This document shows positions 1 to 5,659 of a DNA stretch of 10,007 bases, piece after piece. The position numbers and the translations under genes were made by a program. Source of the stretch: Dehalococcoidia bacterium (lineage in GTDB: Bacteria; Chloroflexota; Dehalococcoidia; Dehalococcoidales; Fen-1064); the NCBI GenBank assembly GCA_030691775.1, contig JAUYDN010000056.1, forward strand, positions 1-10,007. The letters are read 5' to 3'. The notes beneath the pieces were generated by a model. That model made no database searches and was not told the DNA's origin. It saw only the letters and a list, made by a program, of their open reading frames with translations. Each line of letters begins with the position of its first letter. The stretch's first letter is position 1.

Positions 1-543
1 GGATTTGGGTTGATAATGGATGCCTCGAATACATTTGCGACGTCATCTCTAGTGACTGGAAAAGTATATGCGGCCGACTATACACCTCCAACCCCAGCTT
101 ACATGACCACGGCTGTAAGCGACATGGAAACCGCGTACACCAACGCCGCTGGACGGACATTGCCCGATGCTACTGAACTGGGCGCCGGAAATATTGACGG
201 GATGACACTCGCTCCTGGACTTTATAAATGGGGTACCGGGGTTACAATACCCATTGGTGTCACTCTCTCGGGCGGCGCAAATGATGTCTGGATCTTCCAG
301 ATAGCTGGCAATCTCACCGTGAGCAACGCTGCCATTGTTACTCTGAGCGGCGGCGCACAGTCCAAGAACATCTTCTGGCAGGTCGCTGGCCAAGCGACCC
401 TTGGCACGACGTCTGTCTTCAAGGGAAATATATTGTGTCAAACAGCGATTGCGATGAACACCGGCGCCACGCTGAACGGCAGAGCGCTGGCACAGACTGC
501 GGTTACATTAGACGCCAATACCATTGCAAAGCCTGCCCCGTAA
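1..543 (+). CDS. DUF3494 ice-binding-like protein, 5'-truncated by the window edge
   Basis: The reading frame is open from base 1 (GFGLIMDASNTFATS...) to a TAA at 541-543, giving 180 visible residues. It matches the C-terminal three quarters of the DUF3494 / ice-binding-like family (PF11999): the SSLVTGKVYAADY segment, the AVSDMETAYTNAAGR helix, the LAPGLYKW strand, DVWIFQIAGNLTVS, the KNIFWQVAGQATLG strand, and the NGRALAQTAVTLDANTI ending. Family members are secreted or surface beta-solenoid proteins. Some bind ice and others act as adhesins or have unknown roles. The missing N-terminus should hold the signal peptide and the first strands. The TTG at 10 and ATG at 16 are internal codons, because family similarity continues upstream of them (GFG). 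The protein ends shortly after the solenoid with no visible C-terminal anchor, so it is probably released or held by N-terminal parts. Family assignment is sure; ice binding itself is not shown. Confidence 0.9.
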   Translation, partial: GFGLIMDASNTFATSSLVTGKVYAADYTPPTPAYMTTAVSDMETAYTNAAGRTLPDATELGAGNIDGMTLAPGLYKWGTGVTIPIGVTLSGGANDVWIFQIAGNLTVSNAAIVTLSGGAQSKNIFWQVAGQATLGTTSVFKGNILCQTAIAMNTGATLNGRALAQTAVTLDANTIAKPAP

Positions 544-593
544 GGCATGAGGTATTCGGTGTGAAAGCAGGACAAGTTAGGAATACGGAAAAG

Positions 594-646
594 TCCCCTT
601 AAAGGGGAGCATCAAAGTGGCTGGGGCGGCAAAGCCCCAGCCACTT
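594..646. repeat. Two adjacent hairpins after the DUF3494 gene
   Basis: The first is TCCCCTT at 594-600 paired with AAGGGGA at 602-608, a 7-bp near-perfect palindrome with a 1-nt centre. The second is a perfect 13-bp stem, AAGTGGCTGGGGC at 615-627 with its complement at 634-646 and loop GGCAAA. The position, 50-100 bp after the stop codon, fits transcript-end protection or termination, but neither hairpin is followed by a T-run, so a classical intrinsic terminator is not supported. The rest of 647-805 shows no gene or clear structure. Confidence 0.5.
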
Positions 647-805
647 ACGTTAGGGAGGTAACAGCAGTGGGTATTGAGTGGTTCCGTGACTTGAGCATAG
701 CCATCCTGGGATTTGTGGCATACAATTCTGAAGGAAATATTGATGTAAGATAAAGTTAATGGTAACATAATGCCGCACTTCGTGAGGTAACGTCGGTAGA
801 GTGTA

Positions 806-830
806 TGGTGGACCGAAGGGGACTCGAACC
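806..830 (-). pseudogene. tRNA 3'-end fragment (T-loop, acceptor strand, CCA)
   Basis: Read on the minus strand, the bases give GG, a 7-nt T-loop TTCGAGT, the 5-nt T-stem 3' strand CCCCT, the 7-nt acceptor 3' strand TCGGTCC, discriminator A and an encoded CCA. This is exactly tRNA geometry. The T-stem 5' strand should read AGGGG, but only its last two G's are present, and the next bases (TTT, then unrelated sequence up to about 865) do not form the rest of a cloverleaf. Similarity therefore stops abruptly inside the T-stem. The acceptor strand and A73 would fit a tRNA-Ala with a G3-U70 pair, but identity cannot be set without the anticodon. Such 3' fragments are typical of tRNA attachment sites used by integrases; a chance or decayed copy is the alternative. 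Confidence 0.65.
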
Positions 831-865
831 AAACTGGAATCCAGATAGTTACAGACAGGTTGTGA

Positions 866-1177
866 GGAGCTGCTGCAGCGCTGGAATTAGTTGCTTCTTC
901 TCAAAGCAAAGTTCGGAATGCTTCCAGACTGGCTGACCTGAAGAACCAGCGTCTGTTCGTGGCGGTGGAGGGAGGGTCTGTGCTCGGATTCATCATCCTG
1001 AACGAGAGAAACCGTTATGCCGCAGAAATATCCTGGCTGGCGGTCAAATCGGAATATCACCGCAGAGGCATCGGCACGGCACTAATCGCCACCGCCACCG
1101 CTGGATTGAAACGGGGTGGTACCCGTATTCTGGAGGTGAAAACCCTGGCGGACACGGCTAGTGGAGTGTCTCAATAA
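866..1177 (+). pseudogene. GNAT acetyltransferase remnant, truncated at both ends
   Basis: The frame is open from just after a TGA at 863-865 to a TAA at 1175-1177. It encodes the central GNAT fold: RLFVAVEGGSVLGFIIL (strands 2-3), AEISWLAVKSEYHRRGIGTALI (strand 4 and the acetyl-CoA pyrophosphate loop, R-R-G-I-G-T), then a helix and the ILEVKTLADTA strand. The N-terminal strand and helices before residue RLADLKNQ are not recognisable, and there is no ribosome-binding site or good start. The only GTG (959) would begin in the middle of strand 2. The C-terminal strands with the usual FYxxxGF motif are absent. The last codons (SGVSQ-stop) lie inside the terminal repeat of the adjacent MITE-like element. 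Substrate unknown. A broken gene is the best reading; a mini-GNAT is unlikely. Confidence 0.7.
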
Positions 1178-1465
1178 CAGCTTTACAATTCTGAATACTG
1201 GTACCTGGCCAAGTACAGGTAAAAGATGCCAGTGCTTACACAGCGCCTCATCCCCCCGCATCAAGTGCGGGGCAGGCTCTTGCCCCTTCTCCGCGGAGAA
1301 GGGGCAAGAACTATTTTGAGAGGGGCTGACGCCCCTCTCAACTCCCTTGTGCAAGTTGGCAGTCATCTTGCTTTCCCACCCTTTGCAACCATCATTTTCA
1401 TATTTGGTCCGTGGCACCACACTCCATGTGTAATTGTCAAGTTATTTCGGAGACACTACATTAGC
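1157..1465. mobile_element. MITE-like element with 34-bp imperfect terminal inverted repeats
   Basis: Bases 1157-1190 and the reverse complement of 1432-1465 align without gaps at 26 of 34 positions. Shared blocks are GCTA, AGTGTCTC, CTT and ACAATT. If the true ends are the TG dinucleotides at 1162 and 1460, the element is 299 bp and the flanks read CTAG and TTAG, a possible 4-bp target duplication with one mismatch. The interior has no coding sequence that looks real and is filled with other palindromes, so any transposition would need a transposase in trans. A second element with related ends lies at 7148-7330. The family of the parent IS is not assigned. The right flank (AGCGAAGAATCTC) looks like part of a common dispersed intergenic repeat rather than the rest of the GNAT gene. 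Confidence 0.55.
1254..1341. repeat. Three consecutive hairpins inside the MITE-like element
   Basis: From left to right: CCCCGCA at 1254-1260 with TGCGGGG at 1266-1272 (loop TCAAG); a perfect 32-bp palindrome at 1278-1309 centred on CCGCGG; and an 11-bp stem 1316-1326 with 1331-1341 around TGAC (GAGAGGGGC...GCCCCTCTC). The first reappears at 7507-7529 with one change over 23 bases. The spacer 1342-1431 shows no further structure I can support. Confidence 0.8.
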
Positions 1466-1535
1466 GAAGAATCTCCCAGCCAGATGAGTAGACTGAAAAA
1501 CCCTGAATGGGGTAAAGCACACATATCCTTTATTT

Positions 1536-2921
1536 CTACGATAATATCTTCCGGTAGCTGATAATCTCCAATTCACCGATATGCCAGTGTCCACTGTCCA
1601 CGAATCCGTTTTTTTCGTACAGCTTCTGCGCCGGGACCTGTTTCGTTGTCGTATCCAGACACAGCTCTCTATACCCCAGCTGGTGTGCCCGTTCCTCCAG
1701 GGCGTTCAGGATTGCCTGCCCGAAGTCTTTCCTCTGATAGTCAGGGAGCACCCTCATTCTTTTTATCTCTGCCAGCGTTTCGGACTTTTTCTTTAACCCG
1801 CCGATGGCGACAATCCTGCCGTCAACTGTCCCTACTAAAAACTCACCATTATCATTCAGGTAGTGCTCTGCGACGTCCTGCAGGTCGTCTTCCCACGGAC
1901 CGCGTCCGATGTCCGTACCCGACTGGTCTAAACCAAGCAAGTGCAGTTCCCAGACAGCGTCACGGTCTGAGTCACGATAACGGCGGACTTTGAGTCTATT
2001 AACCTTGTTCTCATTCCCCGCTGAAAAATCCTTGACTGCCTTCTCTACCTCATTCTCTCCCGTTTTCTCTGCATCCCACCACCTTATCCTCTCATCCGTC
2101 AGTCGGAACCAGGCGTACTGATGGCGGATGAAGCGGTGGGTGCCGGTCTTGATTTTGTACACAGCTTCTTCGAGCGTTAACTTGCCCTGAAGATATAACC
2201 CGATTTCCCGGTAGCCTATGCTCGACATCGCGGGCAGAGTCAAATCGCACCCCATTTCCAGAAGGCGCCTCACTTCATCCACGAAACCGCGGGCTATCAT
2301 CGCGTCCACGCGCGCGTCAACAAGCTGGTACAGTTCTTTCCGTTCCATCGTCAGCCCGATAATGAGCGAATCAAATGGCGGCGGGACTTTCTTTGACTGC
2401 GAGAAAGGTATCTGGCGGCTGACTTCCAGGGCGCGGATGACGCGGCGCACGTTGCGCGGGTCGATTTTCTCCGCCGCCACCGGGTCGATTTCCCTTAATG
2501 ACGCATATAACTCCGCGGCTCTACCTGCCTTTGCCTGCTTTTCTAATGAGCGACGGTATTCAATATCCGGTGGCACTCTGGGTATAACCCAGCCCTCCAG
2601 CACTGCCCACACATACTGTCCTGTGCCGCCGACCAGTAAAGGCAGTTTTCCGCGATTTTGAATGTCCCTGATAGCATTAGAAGCCAACTGCTGGTACTGC
2701 GCCAGACTGAAGTCCTGGTCCGGGTTAACAATGTCAACCAGGTGGTGGGGTACGAGTGCTGTCTCTTCTTTCGTGGGCTTGGCAGTGCCGATGTCCATGT
2801 GACGGTAGACCTGGCGGCTATCGGCGTTGACGATTTCGCCATTGATTTTTTGCGCCAGTCTGAATGCCAGCTTTGTCTTGCCGGCACCCGTTGGTCCCAC
2901 GATTGCGATGAGTTTCTTCAT
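1536..2921 (-). CDS. miaA: tRNA dimethylallyltransferase (MiaA) with fused C-terminal GNAT domain
   Basis: Residues 1-300 are MiaA, the cytoplasmic enzyme that moves a dimethylallyl group to N6 of A37 in tRNAs reading UNN codons. Visible motifs are the P-loop GPTGAGKT (9-16), NADSRQVYR with the likely catalytic Asp34, GTAKP (45-49), GGTGQY (98-103; usually GGTGLY), DPRNVRRVIRALEV (154-167), SSIGYREI (233-240) and RHQYAWFR (266-273, usually RQxTWFR). MiaA normally ends near 300-320 residues. Here the frame runs on through a charged linker (about 285-308) into a full GNAT domain (about 309-461): EFLVGTVDGRIVAIGG, the acetyl-CoA loop in MRVLPDYQRKDFGQAIL (389-405) and AQKLYEKNGF (431-440). No in-frame ATG, GTG or TTG lies near the junction, so the GNAT part is not a separate gene. 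The GNAT loop has QRKDFG where QRRGxG is usual. The ATG at 2919-2921 fits the family start but has no clear Shine-Dalgarno sequence. tpiA lies upstream on the same strand. The acetylation target is unknown. Confidence 0.93.
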   Translation of the reverse strand: MKKLIAIVGPTGAGKTKLAFRLAQKINGEIVNADSRQVYRHMDIGTAKPTKEETALVPHHLVDIVNPDQDFSLAQYQQLASNAIRDIQNRGKLPLLVGGTGQYVWAVLEGWVIPRVPPDIEYRRSLEKQAKAGRAAELYASLREIDPVAAEKIDPRNVRRVIRALEVSRQIPFSQSKKVPPPFDSLIIGLTMERKELYQLVDARVDAMIARGFVDEVRRLLEMGCDLTLPAMSSIGYREIGLYLQGKLTLEEAVYKIKTGTHRFIRHQYAWFRLTDERIRWWDAEKTGENEVEKAVKDFSAGNENKVNRLKVRRYRDSDRDAVWELHLLGLDQSGTDIGRGPWEDDLQDVAEHYLNDNGEFLVGTVDGRIVAIGGLKKKSETLAEIKRMRVLPDYQRKDFGQAILNALEERAHQLGYRELCLDTTTKQVPAQKLYEKNGFVDSGHWHIGELEIISYRKILS

Positions 2922-2937
2922 AGTCGCGTTTGTTAAT

Positions 2938-3115
2938 TTGAGGCTGTCTGAAAATGATTTTTATTACTATAGCGCTTTGTTCGCATCTGGATACCAGCCT
3001 TCGCTGGTATGACAATTTGTGGTTGTTGGATTCCAGCTTCCGCTGGAATCCAACATCTCTGTTTGTCATTGTCGGGCTTGACCCGACAATCCAGGGAATT
3101 ATCAGACAACCTCAA
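2938..3115. repeat. TIR-bounded cluster of three palindromes between tpiA and miaA
   Basis: The outer 14-nt repeats, TTGAGGCTGTCTGA at 2938-2951 and the reverse complement of 3102-3115 (TTGAGGTTGTCTGA), match at 13 of 14. Between them are three hairpins: CTGGAT-ACCAGC/GCTGGT-ATGACA at 2987-3014, a 14-bp stem at 3024-3037 with 3042-3055, and TGTCAT-TGTCGGG/CCCGACA-ATCCAG at 3064-3094. Translation across the block yields the WIPAEAGIQ type of spurious peptide known from dispersed intergenic repeats. The block lies in the 219-bp spacer upstream of miaA. An ACTATA at 2966-2971 (minus TATAGT) is a possible but weak -10 for miaA, with no matching -35. Confidence 0.75.
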
Positions 3116-3140
3116 GTAAGGGGTTTTTAAAAAGGGCAAT

Positions 3141-3899
3141 TTATGCCTTCGCCTGTGCTGTCTGCCGTACGATGCTCGCGAACTGGTCGGGTTTCAAACT
3201 TGCCCCACCCACTAGCGCCCCATCGATTTCAGGTTGACCAACGAATTCCGCGATATTATCCGCGGTAACACTGCCGCCATAAAGAACGCGCGTGCCATCA
3301 GCGAAAGCTTTACCGTACAACCCCGCAAGTATTGACCGGATGAGGGCGATGACCCGGTCTGCCTGCTTACCGGTAGCCGCTTTACCAGTACCGATAGCCC
3401 ACACCGGCTCGTAAGCGATAACCAGACCATCCGGTGCTTTAACTCCGCTCATCGATTCTGTCAATTGTTTGGTGACTACTTCCTGCGTTTGACCGGCTTC
3501 ATATTCCGCCAGCACCTCTCCCACGCACAGGATGGGTTTCAGGCCGGCTTTTAGAGCCGCCGCGACCTTCTTGCTGATTAACGCATTTGTCTCCCCGAAA
3601 TACTGCCGTCTCTCGGAATGCCCCAGGATGACGTAGTCGCACAACCCGGCGAGCATAAGCGGGGAGATTTCACCGGTAAAAGCGCCTTTTTCCTCGAAAT
3701 ACATGTTTTGCGCGCCAACCTTGATAGAACTGCCTTTGAGTGCATCCTTTACCACTCCCAGCGAGAGAAAAGGCGGGCATATGGCTTTCTCCACGCCGCT
3801 AATACTTTCCAGCGGTGGCTTCATTTCAGAAACGAGTTTCACGGCTTCGGATATAGTGGTATTCATTTTCCAGTTGCCGGCGATAAACGGCACACGCAT
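3141..3899 (-). CDS. tpiA: Triosephosphate isomerase
   Basis: The 252-residue protein has the normal length of bacterial TpiA, which interconverts dihydroxyacetone phosphate and glyceraldehyde 3-phosphate in glycolysis and gluconeogenesis. All catalytic parts are visible: GNWKMN with Lys11, GHSERRQYFGE with His94, AYEPVWAIGTG with catalytic Glu164 and the flexible phosphate-gripping loop 6, and the phosphate-binding YGGSV (207-211) and GALVGGASL (227-235). The ATG at 3897-3899 is supported by AGGAG six bases upstream. A 219-bp repeat cluster follows before miaA on the same strand, so cotranscription is possible but not shown. No usual glycolytic neighbour (gap, pgk, gpm) is in the window. Confidence 0.98.
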   Translation of the reverse strand: MRVPFIAGNWKMNTTISEAVKLVSEMKPPLESISGVEKAICPPFLSLGVVKDALKGSSIKVGAQNMYFEEKGAFTGEISPLMLAGLCDYVILGHSERRQYFGETNALISKKVAAALKAGLKPILCVGEVLAEYEAGQTQEVVTKQLTESMSGVKAPDGLVIAYEPVWAIGTGKAATGKQADRVIALIRSILAGLYGKAFADGTRVLYGGSVTADNIAEFVGQPEIDGALVGGASLKPDQFASIVRQTAQAKA

Positions 3900-3905
3900 C
3901 TTTTG

Positions 3906-3910
3906 CTCCT
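3906..3910 (-). promoter_or_regulatory. Ribosome-binding site of tpiA
   Basis: The plus-strand CTCCT is AGGAG on the coding strand, six bases before the ATG. It fixes the tpiA start. Confidence 0.8.
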
Positions 3911-3938
3911 TTGGCGCGGGTCTATACAGCTAAGATAC

Positions 3939-3969
3939 ACTGTAGCATAAAAAAAGTATCAAGTGTCAA
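3939..3969 (-). promoter_or_regulatory. Possible tpiA promoter
   Basis: A perfect TTGACA (plus TGTCAA, 3964-3969) is followed after 19 bases by TACAGT (plus ACTGTA, 3939-3944; 4 of 6 to TATAAT). The spacing is longer than the preferred 17, and an overlapping TTGATA offers another register, so the exact -10 is uncertain. The AT-rich stretch 3945-3985 fits a promoter upstream region. Confidence 0.35.
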
Positions 3970-4090
3970 TAATCAAATATCAAGGATTTTCTGGTTGGTT
4001 CTTCGCCGGGATGTGTTAATACTAAGAATATGTGACATCCCTTCACAGGAATTGTTATTGCTACGAAAATAGCGGAGCCCCCCCAAAAAA

Positions 4091-4222
4091 TGTCATACCA
4101 GCCCCGTATCAGAGTCCCGACTAAATCGGGATGGCGATGAAGTCGCTCATACGGGGTAAACTCCGGCTGGTATCCAGAAGGTTAGAAAACGTCTGGATTC
4201 CCGCTCGGAGGCGGGAATGACA
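4091..4222. repeat. Head-to-head palindromic repeats, one carrying a nested repeat
   Basis: The first unit runs from TGTCATACCAGCC (4091-4103) to its partner GGCTGGTATCCAG (4165-4177). Its loop is occupied by a second palindrome, CCCCGTAT (4102-4109) with ATACGGGG (4149-4156), which itself holds TCCCGA/TCGGGA (4115-4120, 4126-4131). The second unit is CTGGATTCCCGC at 4193-4204 with GCGGGAATGACA at 4211-4222. The inner palindrome (4101-4156) recurs nearly unchanged at 7529-7583. No coding potential; the flanks 3970-4090 show nothing I can support. Confidence 0.8.
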
Positions 4223-4251
4223 AAAAAGAGTGGATTTTTCATACTTGATGG

Positions 4252-4371
4252 TGCCGATGTAATCGGCATGATTGATTCTGAAGTTATGCCTAACCTTAAG
4301 AACCTCCTGCTAAGGAGTGACTGGATTCATTCAGTTCATCCCGACAAGTCGGGACGTCGCTCAGAGTGACA
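4252..4371. repeat. Further palindromes upstream of the CaiB-family gene
   Basis: TGCCGAT-GTA-ATCGGCA lies at 4252-4268; its core CCGATGTAATCGG also occurs at 7692-7704. A second unit spans 4321-4371. It begins CTGGAT and ends GTGACA, like the other units of this family, and holds TCCCGAC-AA-GTCGGGA (4339-4354) in the centre. The stretch 4372-4420 has no visible structure. Confidence 0.65.
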
Positions 4372-4422
4372 AATGGCGGGTTTTCATCGTTCGTGGGTGG
4401 TGCTGTGCGCTATGCGTAATAA

Positions 4423-4451
4423 TTGGAATTTTCGCTGACTTCCAGTATGAT
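4423..4451 (+). promoter_or_regulatory. Sigma70-like promoter of the CaiB-family gene
   Basis: TTGGAA at 4423-4428 and TATGAT at 4446-4451 are separated by exactly 17 bases. Matches to consensus are 4 of 6 and 5 of 6. Transcription would start near 4458, leaving a leader of about 23 bases with the ribosome-binding site. No operator-like repeat is seen in between. Confidence 0.6.
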
Positions 4452-4470
4452 AGTGTCGTTTCAAGCATCC

Positions 4471-4476
4471 GGAGGT
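4471..4476 (+). promoter_or_regulatory. Ribosome-binding site of the CaiB-family gene
   Basis: GGAGGT lies four bases before the ATG at 4481. It is the strongest Shine-Dalgarno in the window and sets the start. Confidence 0.85.
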
Positions 4477-4480
4477 AAAG

Positions 4481-5659
4481 ATGAAACCATTAGATGGAAT
4501 CCTTGTCCTCGACCTGGCACGCGGTTATCCCGGCGCCTACACCACGATGTTCCTCGGCGATTTTGGCGCTGAGGTAATCCGTATCGACCCCCCACGCCGG
4601 GGTATGCCCCTGGCTGATATCGCTACCAGGGAAGCCGCTTTTAACACAGTCAACCGCAATAAAAAAAGCATGGTCATCGACCTCCAGACCCCGGATGGCC
4701 AAAAGGTGCTACACCGGCTGGCGCAGAAAGCCGATGTGTTACTGGAAGGGTTCCGTCCGGGTGTGATGAAGCGGTTGAACGCCGGTTACGAGACCCTCGA
4801 GGGAATCAACCCGCGCCTGGTCTACTGCTCGTTGAGCGGCTTCGGGCAGACGGGTCCTTATGCGCACCTGCCGGGCCACGATATGAACTATGTTGCCATC
4901 GGTGGTTTGTTGAGTCAAATCGGACCGAAAGACGGTGCCCCCTGCTTCGCCAGTAACTGGCTGGCGGATATGGCTGGTGCCGGTCTGCACGGCGTTATCG
5001 GCATTCTGCTGGCATTGAGGGCACGGGATGCGACTGGTAAGGGCCAGTACATCGATATTGCCTACCTGGATGCCGCCGTATCCTTGCTTGCTTATGACAC
5101 CGCCCGGTACTTCGGGACTGGCTTGGTGCCGAAGCGCGGCGAGACAAGCTTTACAGGCGCCGTGCCCTGGACCCATGTATACAGGTGTAAAGACGGGGAG
5201 TACATCACTGTCGCCGCCATTGAAAGCCATCTTTACGGGAACCTGTGCCGGGCGCTCGGTAGAGAGGACCTGGTAGACAAACAGCGTACTACGCCGGAGG
5301 AAAACGAACGTATCAAAGGCATCTTCGCAGAGATATTCCTTACCCGTACCCGTGACGAATGGTGGGAGTATTTGAAAGGCAAAGACACCTGTGCCGGTCC
5401 GGTCAACTATCTCGATGAGACATTTGCCGACCCGCAGGTACAGCACCGCCAGATGGTTGTGGAAGTGCCGCATCCAGAGCTGGGGGCGGTGAAGCAACTG
5501 GGTCTCGCTATAAAACTCGGGGACACGCCCGGCGGAATTACCCGGCTAGGAGTACCGGCAGGAACGGACTCAAAATCAATTCTCAACGAGCTGGGCTATT
5601 CCGATGTCGAAATCGAGGACCTGCTGACGCGTAAAATCATCGGGGAACCATCCGTTTAA
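4481..5659 (+). CDS. CaiB/BaiF-family protein, alpha-methylacyl-CoA racemase-like
   Basis: The 392-residue protein covers the full family III CoA-transferase / racemase fold. Family motifs are LDGILVLDLARGYPGAY at the N-terminus, FLGDFGAEVIRID (24-36), the NRNKKSMVIDL segment (58-68), VLLEGFRPGVMKRL (86-99), PRLVYCSLSGFGQTGPY (111-127), GHDMNYVAIGG (132-142) and ATGKGQYIDIAYLDA (184-198). Within the family, simple CoA transferases rely mainly on one Asp, while alpha-methylacyl-CoA racemase uses a His, an Asp and a Glu. Here His133, Asp163 (LADMAGAG) and Glu248 (VAAIESHLY) are all present. They are offset by exactly seven residues from my recollection of the M. tuberculosis enzyme (His126, Asp156, Glu241). 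I infer a 2-methylacyl-CoA epimerase or related activity; CoA transfer remains possible. The gene has its own promoter and overlaps by 4 bp, tail to tail, the CoA-synthetase gene, so the two are not one operon. Confidence 0.92.
   Translation: MKPLDGILVLDLARGYPGAYTTMFLGDFGAEVIRIDPPRRGMPLADIATREAAFNTVNRNKKSMVIDLQTPDGQKVLHRLAQKADVLLEGFRPGVMKRLNAGYETLEGINPRLVYCSLSGFGQTGPYAHLPGHDMNYVAIGGLLSQIGPKDGAPCFASNWLADMAGAGLHGVIGILLALRARDATGKGQYIDIAYLDAAVSLLAYDTARYFGTGLVPKRGETSFTGAVPWTHVYRCKDGEYITVAAIESHLYGNLCRALGREDLVDKQRTTPEENERIKGIFAEIFLTRTRDEWWEYLKGKDTCAGPVNYLDETFADPQVQHRQMVVEVPHPELGAVKQLGLAIKLGDTPGGITRLGVPAGTDSKSILNELGYSDVEIEDLLTRKIIGEPSV

Noticed and set aside
615..646. Intrinsic terminator of the DUF3494 gene
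   Set aside because: The stem is strong, but no T-run follows it on either strand. I list it as a hairpin only.
577..832. Small minus-strand open frames of 60-63 codons after the DUF3494 gene
   Set aside because: They are low-information peptides without a start signal, and one overlaps the tRNA fragment and the hairpin.
806..900. A complete tRNA gene on the minus strand
   Set aside because: No D-arm, anticodon arm or T-stem 5' strand can be found beyond base 830; only the 3' end is present.
1226..1561. Plus-strand 111-codon open frame
   Set aside because: It runs through three hairpins and a terminal repeat. Its peptide (LIPPHQVRGRLLPLLRGEG type) is the usual by-product of dispersed repeats, and it has no ribosome-binding site.
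1536..2000. An independent GNAT gene downstream of miaA
   Set aside because: No stop codon separates it from miaA and no in-frame start codon lies near the junction. It is better read as the C-terminal domain of the same protein.
2933..3139. Minus-strand 68-codon open frame
   Set aside because: Its WIPAEAGIQ and VIPAKAGIQ peptides are translations of the palindromic repeat cluster and not a protein family.
4739..5497. Long minus-strand open frame of 252 codons opposite the CaiB-family gene
   Set aside because: It is a shadow of the strongly supported plus-strand gene, and its peptide has no recognisable domain.
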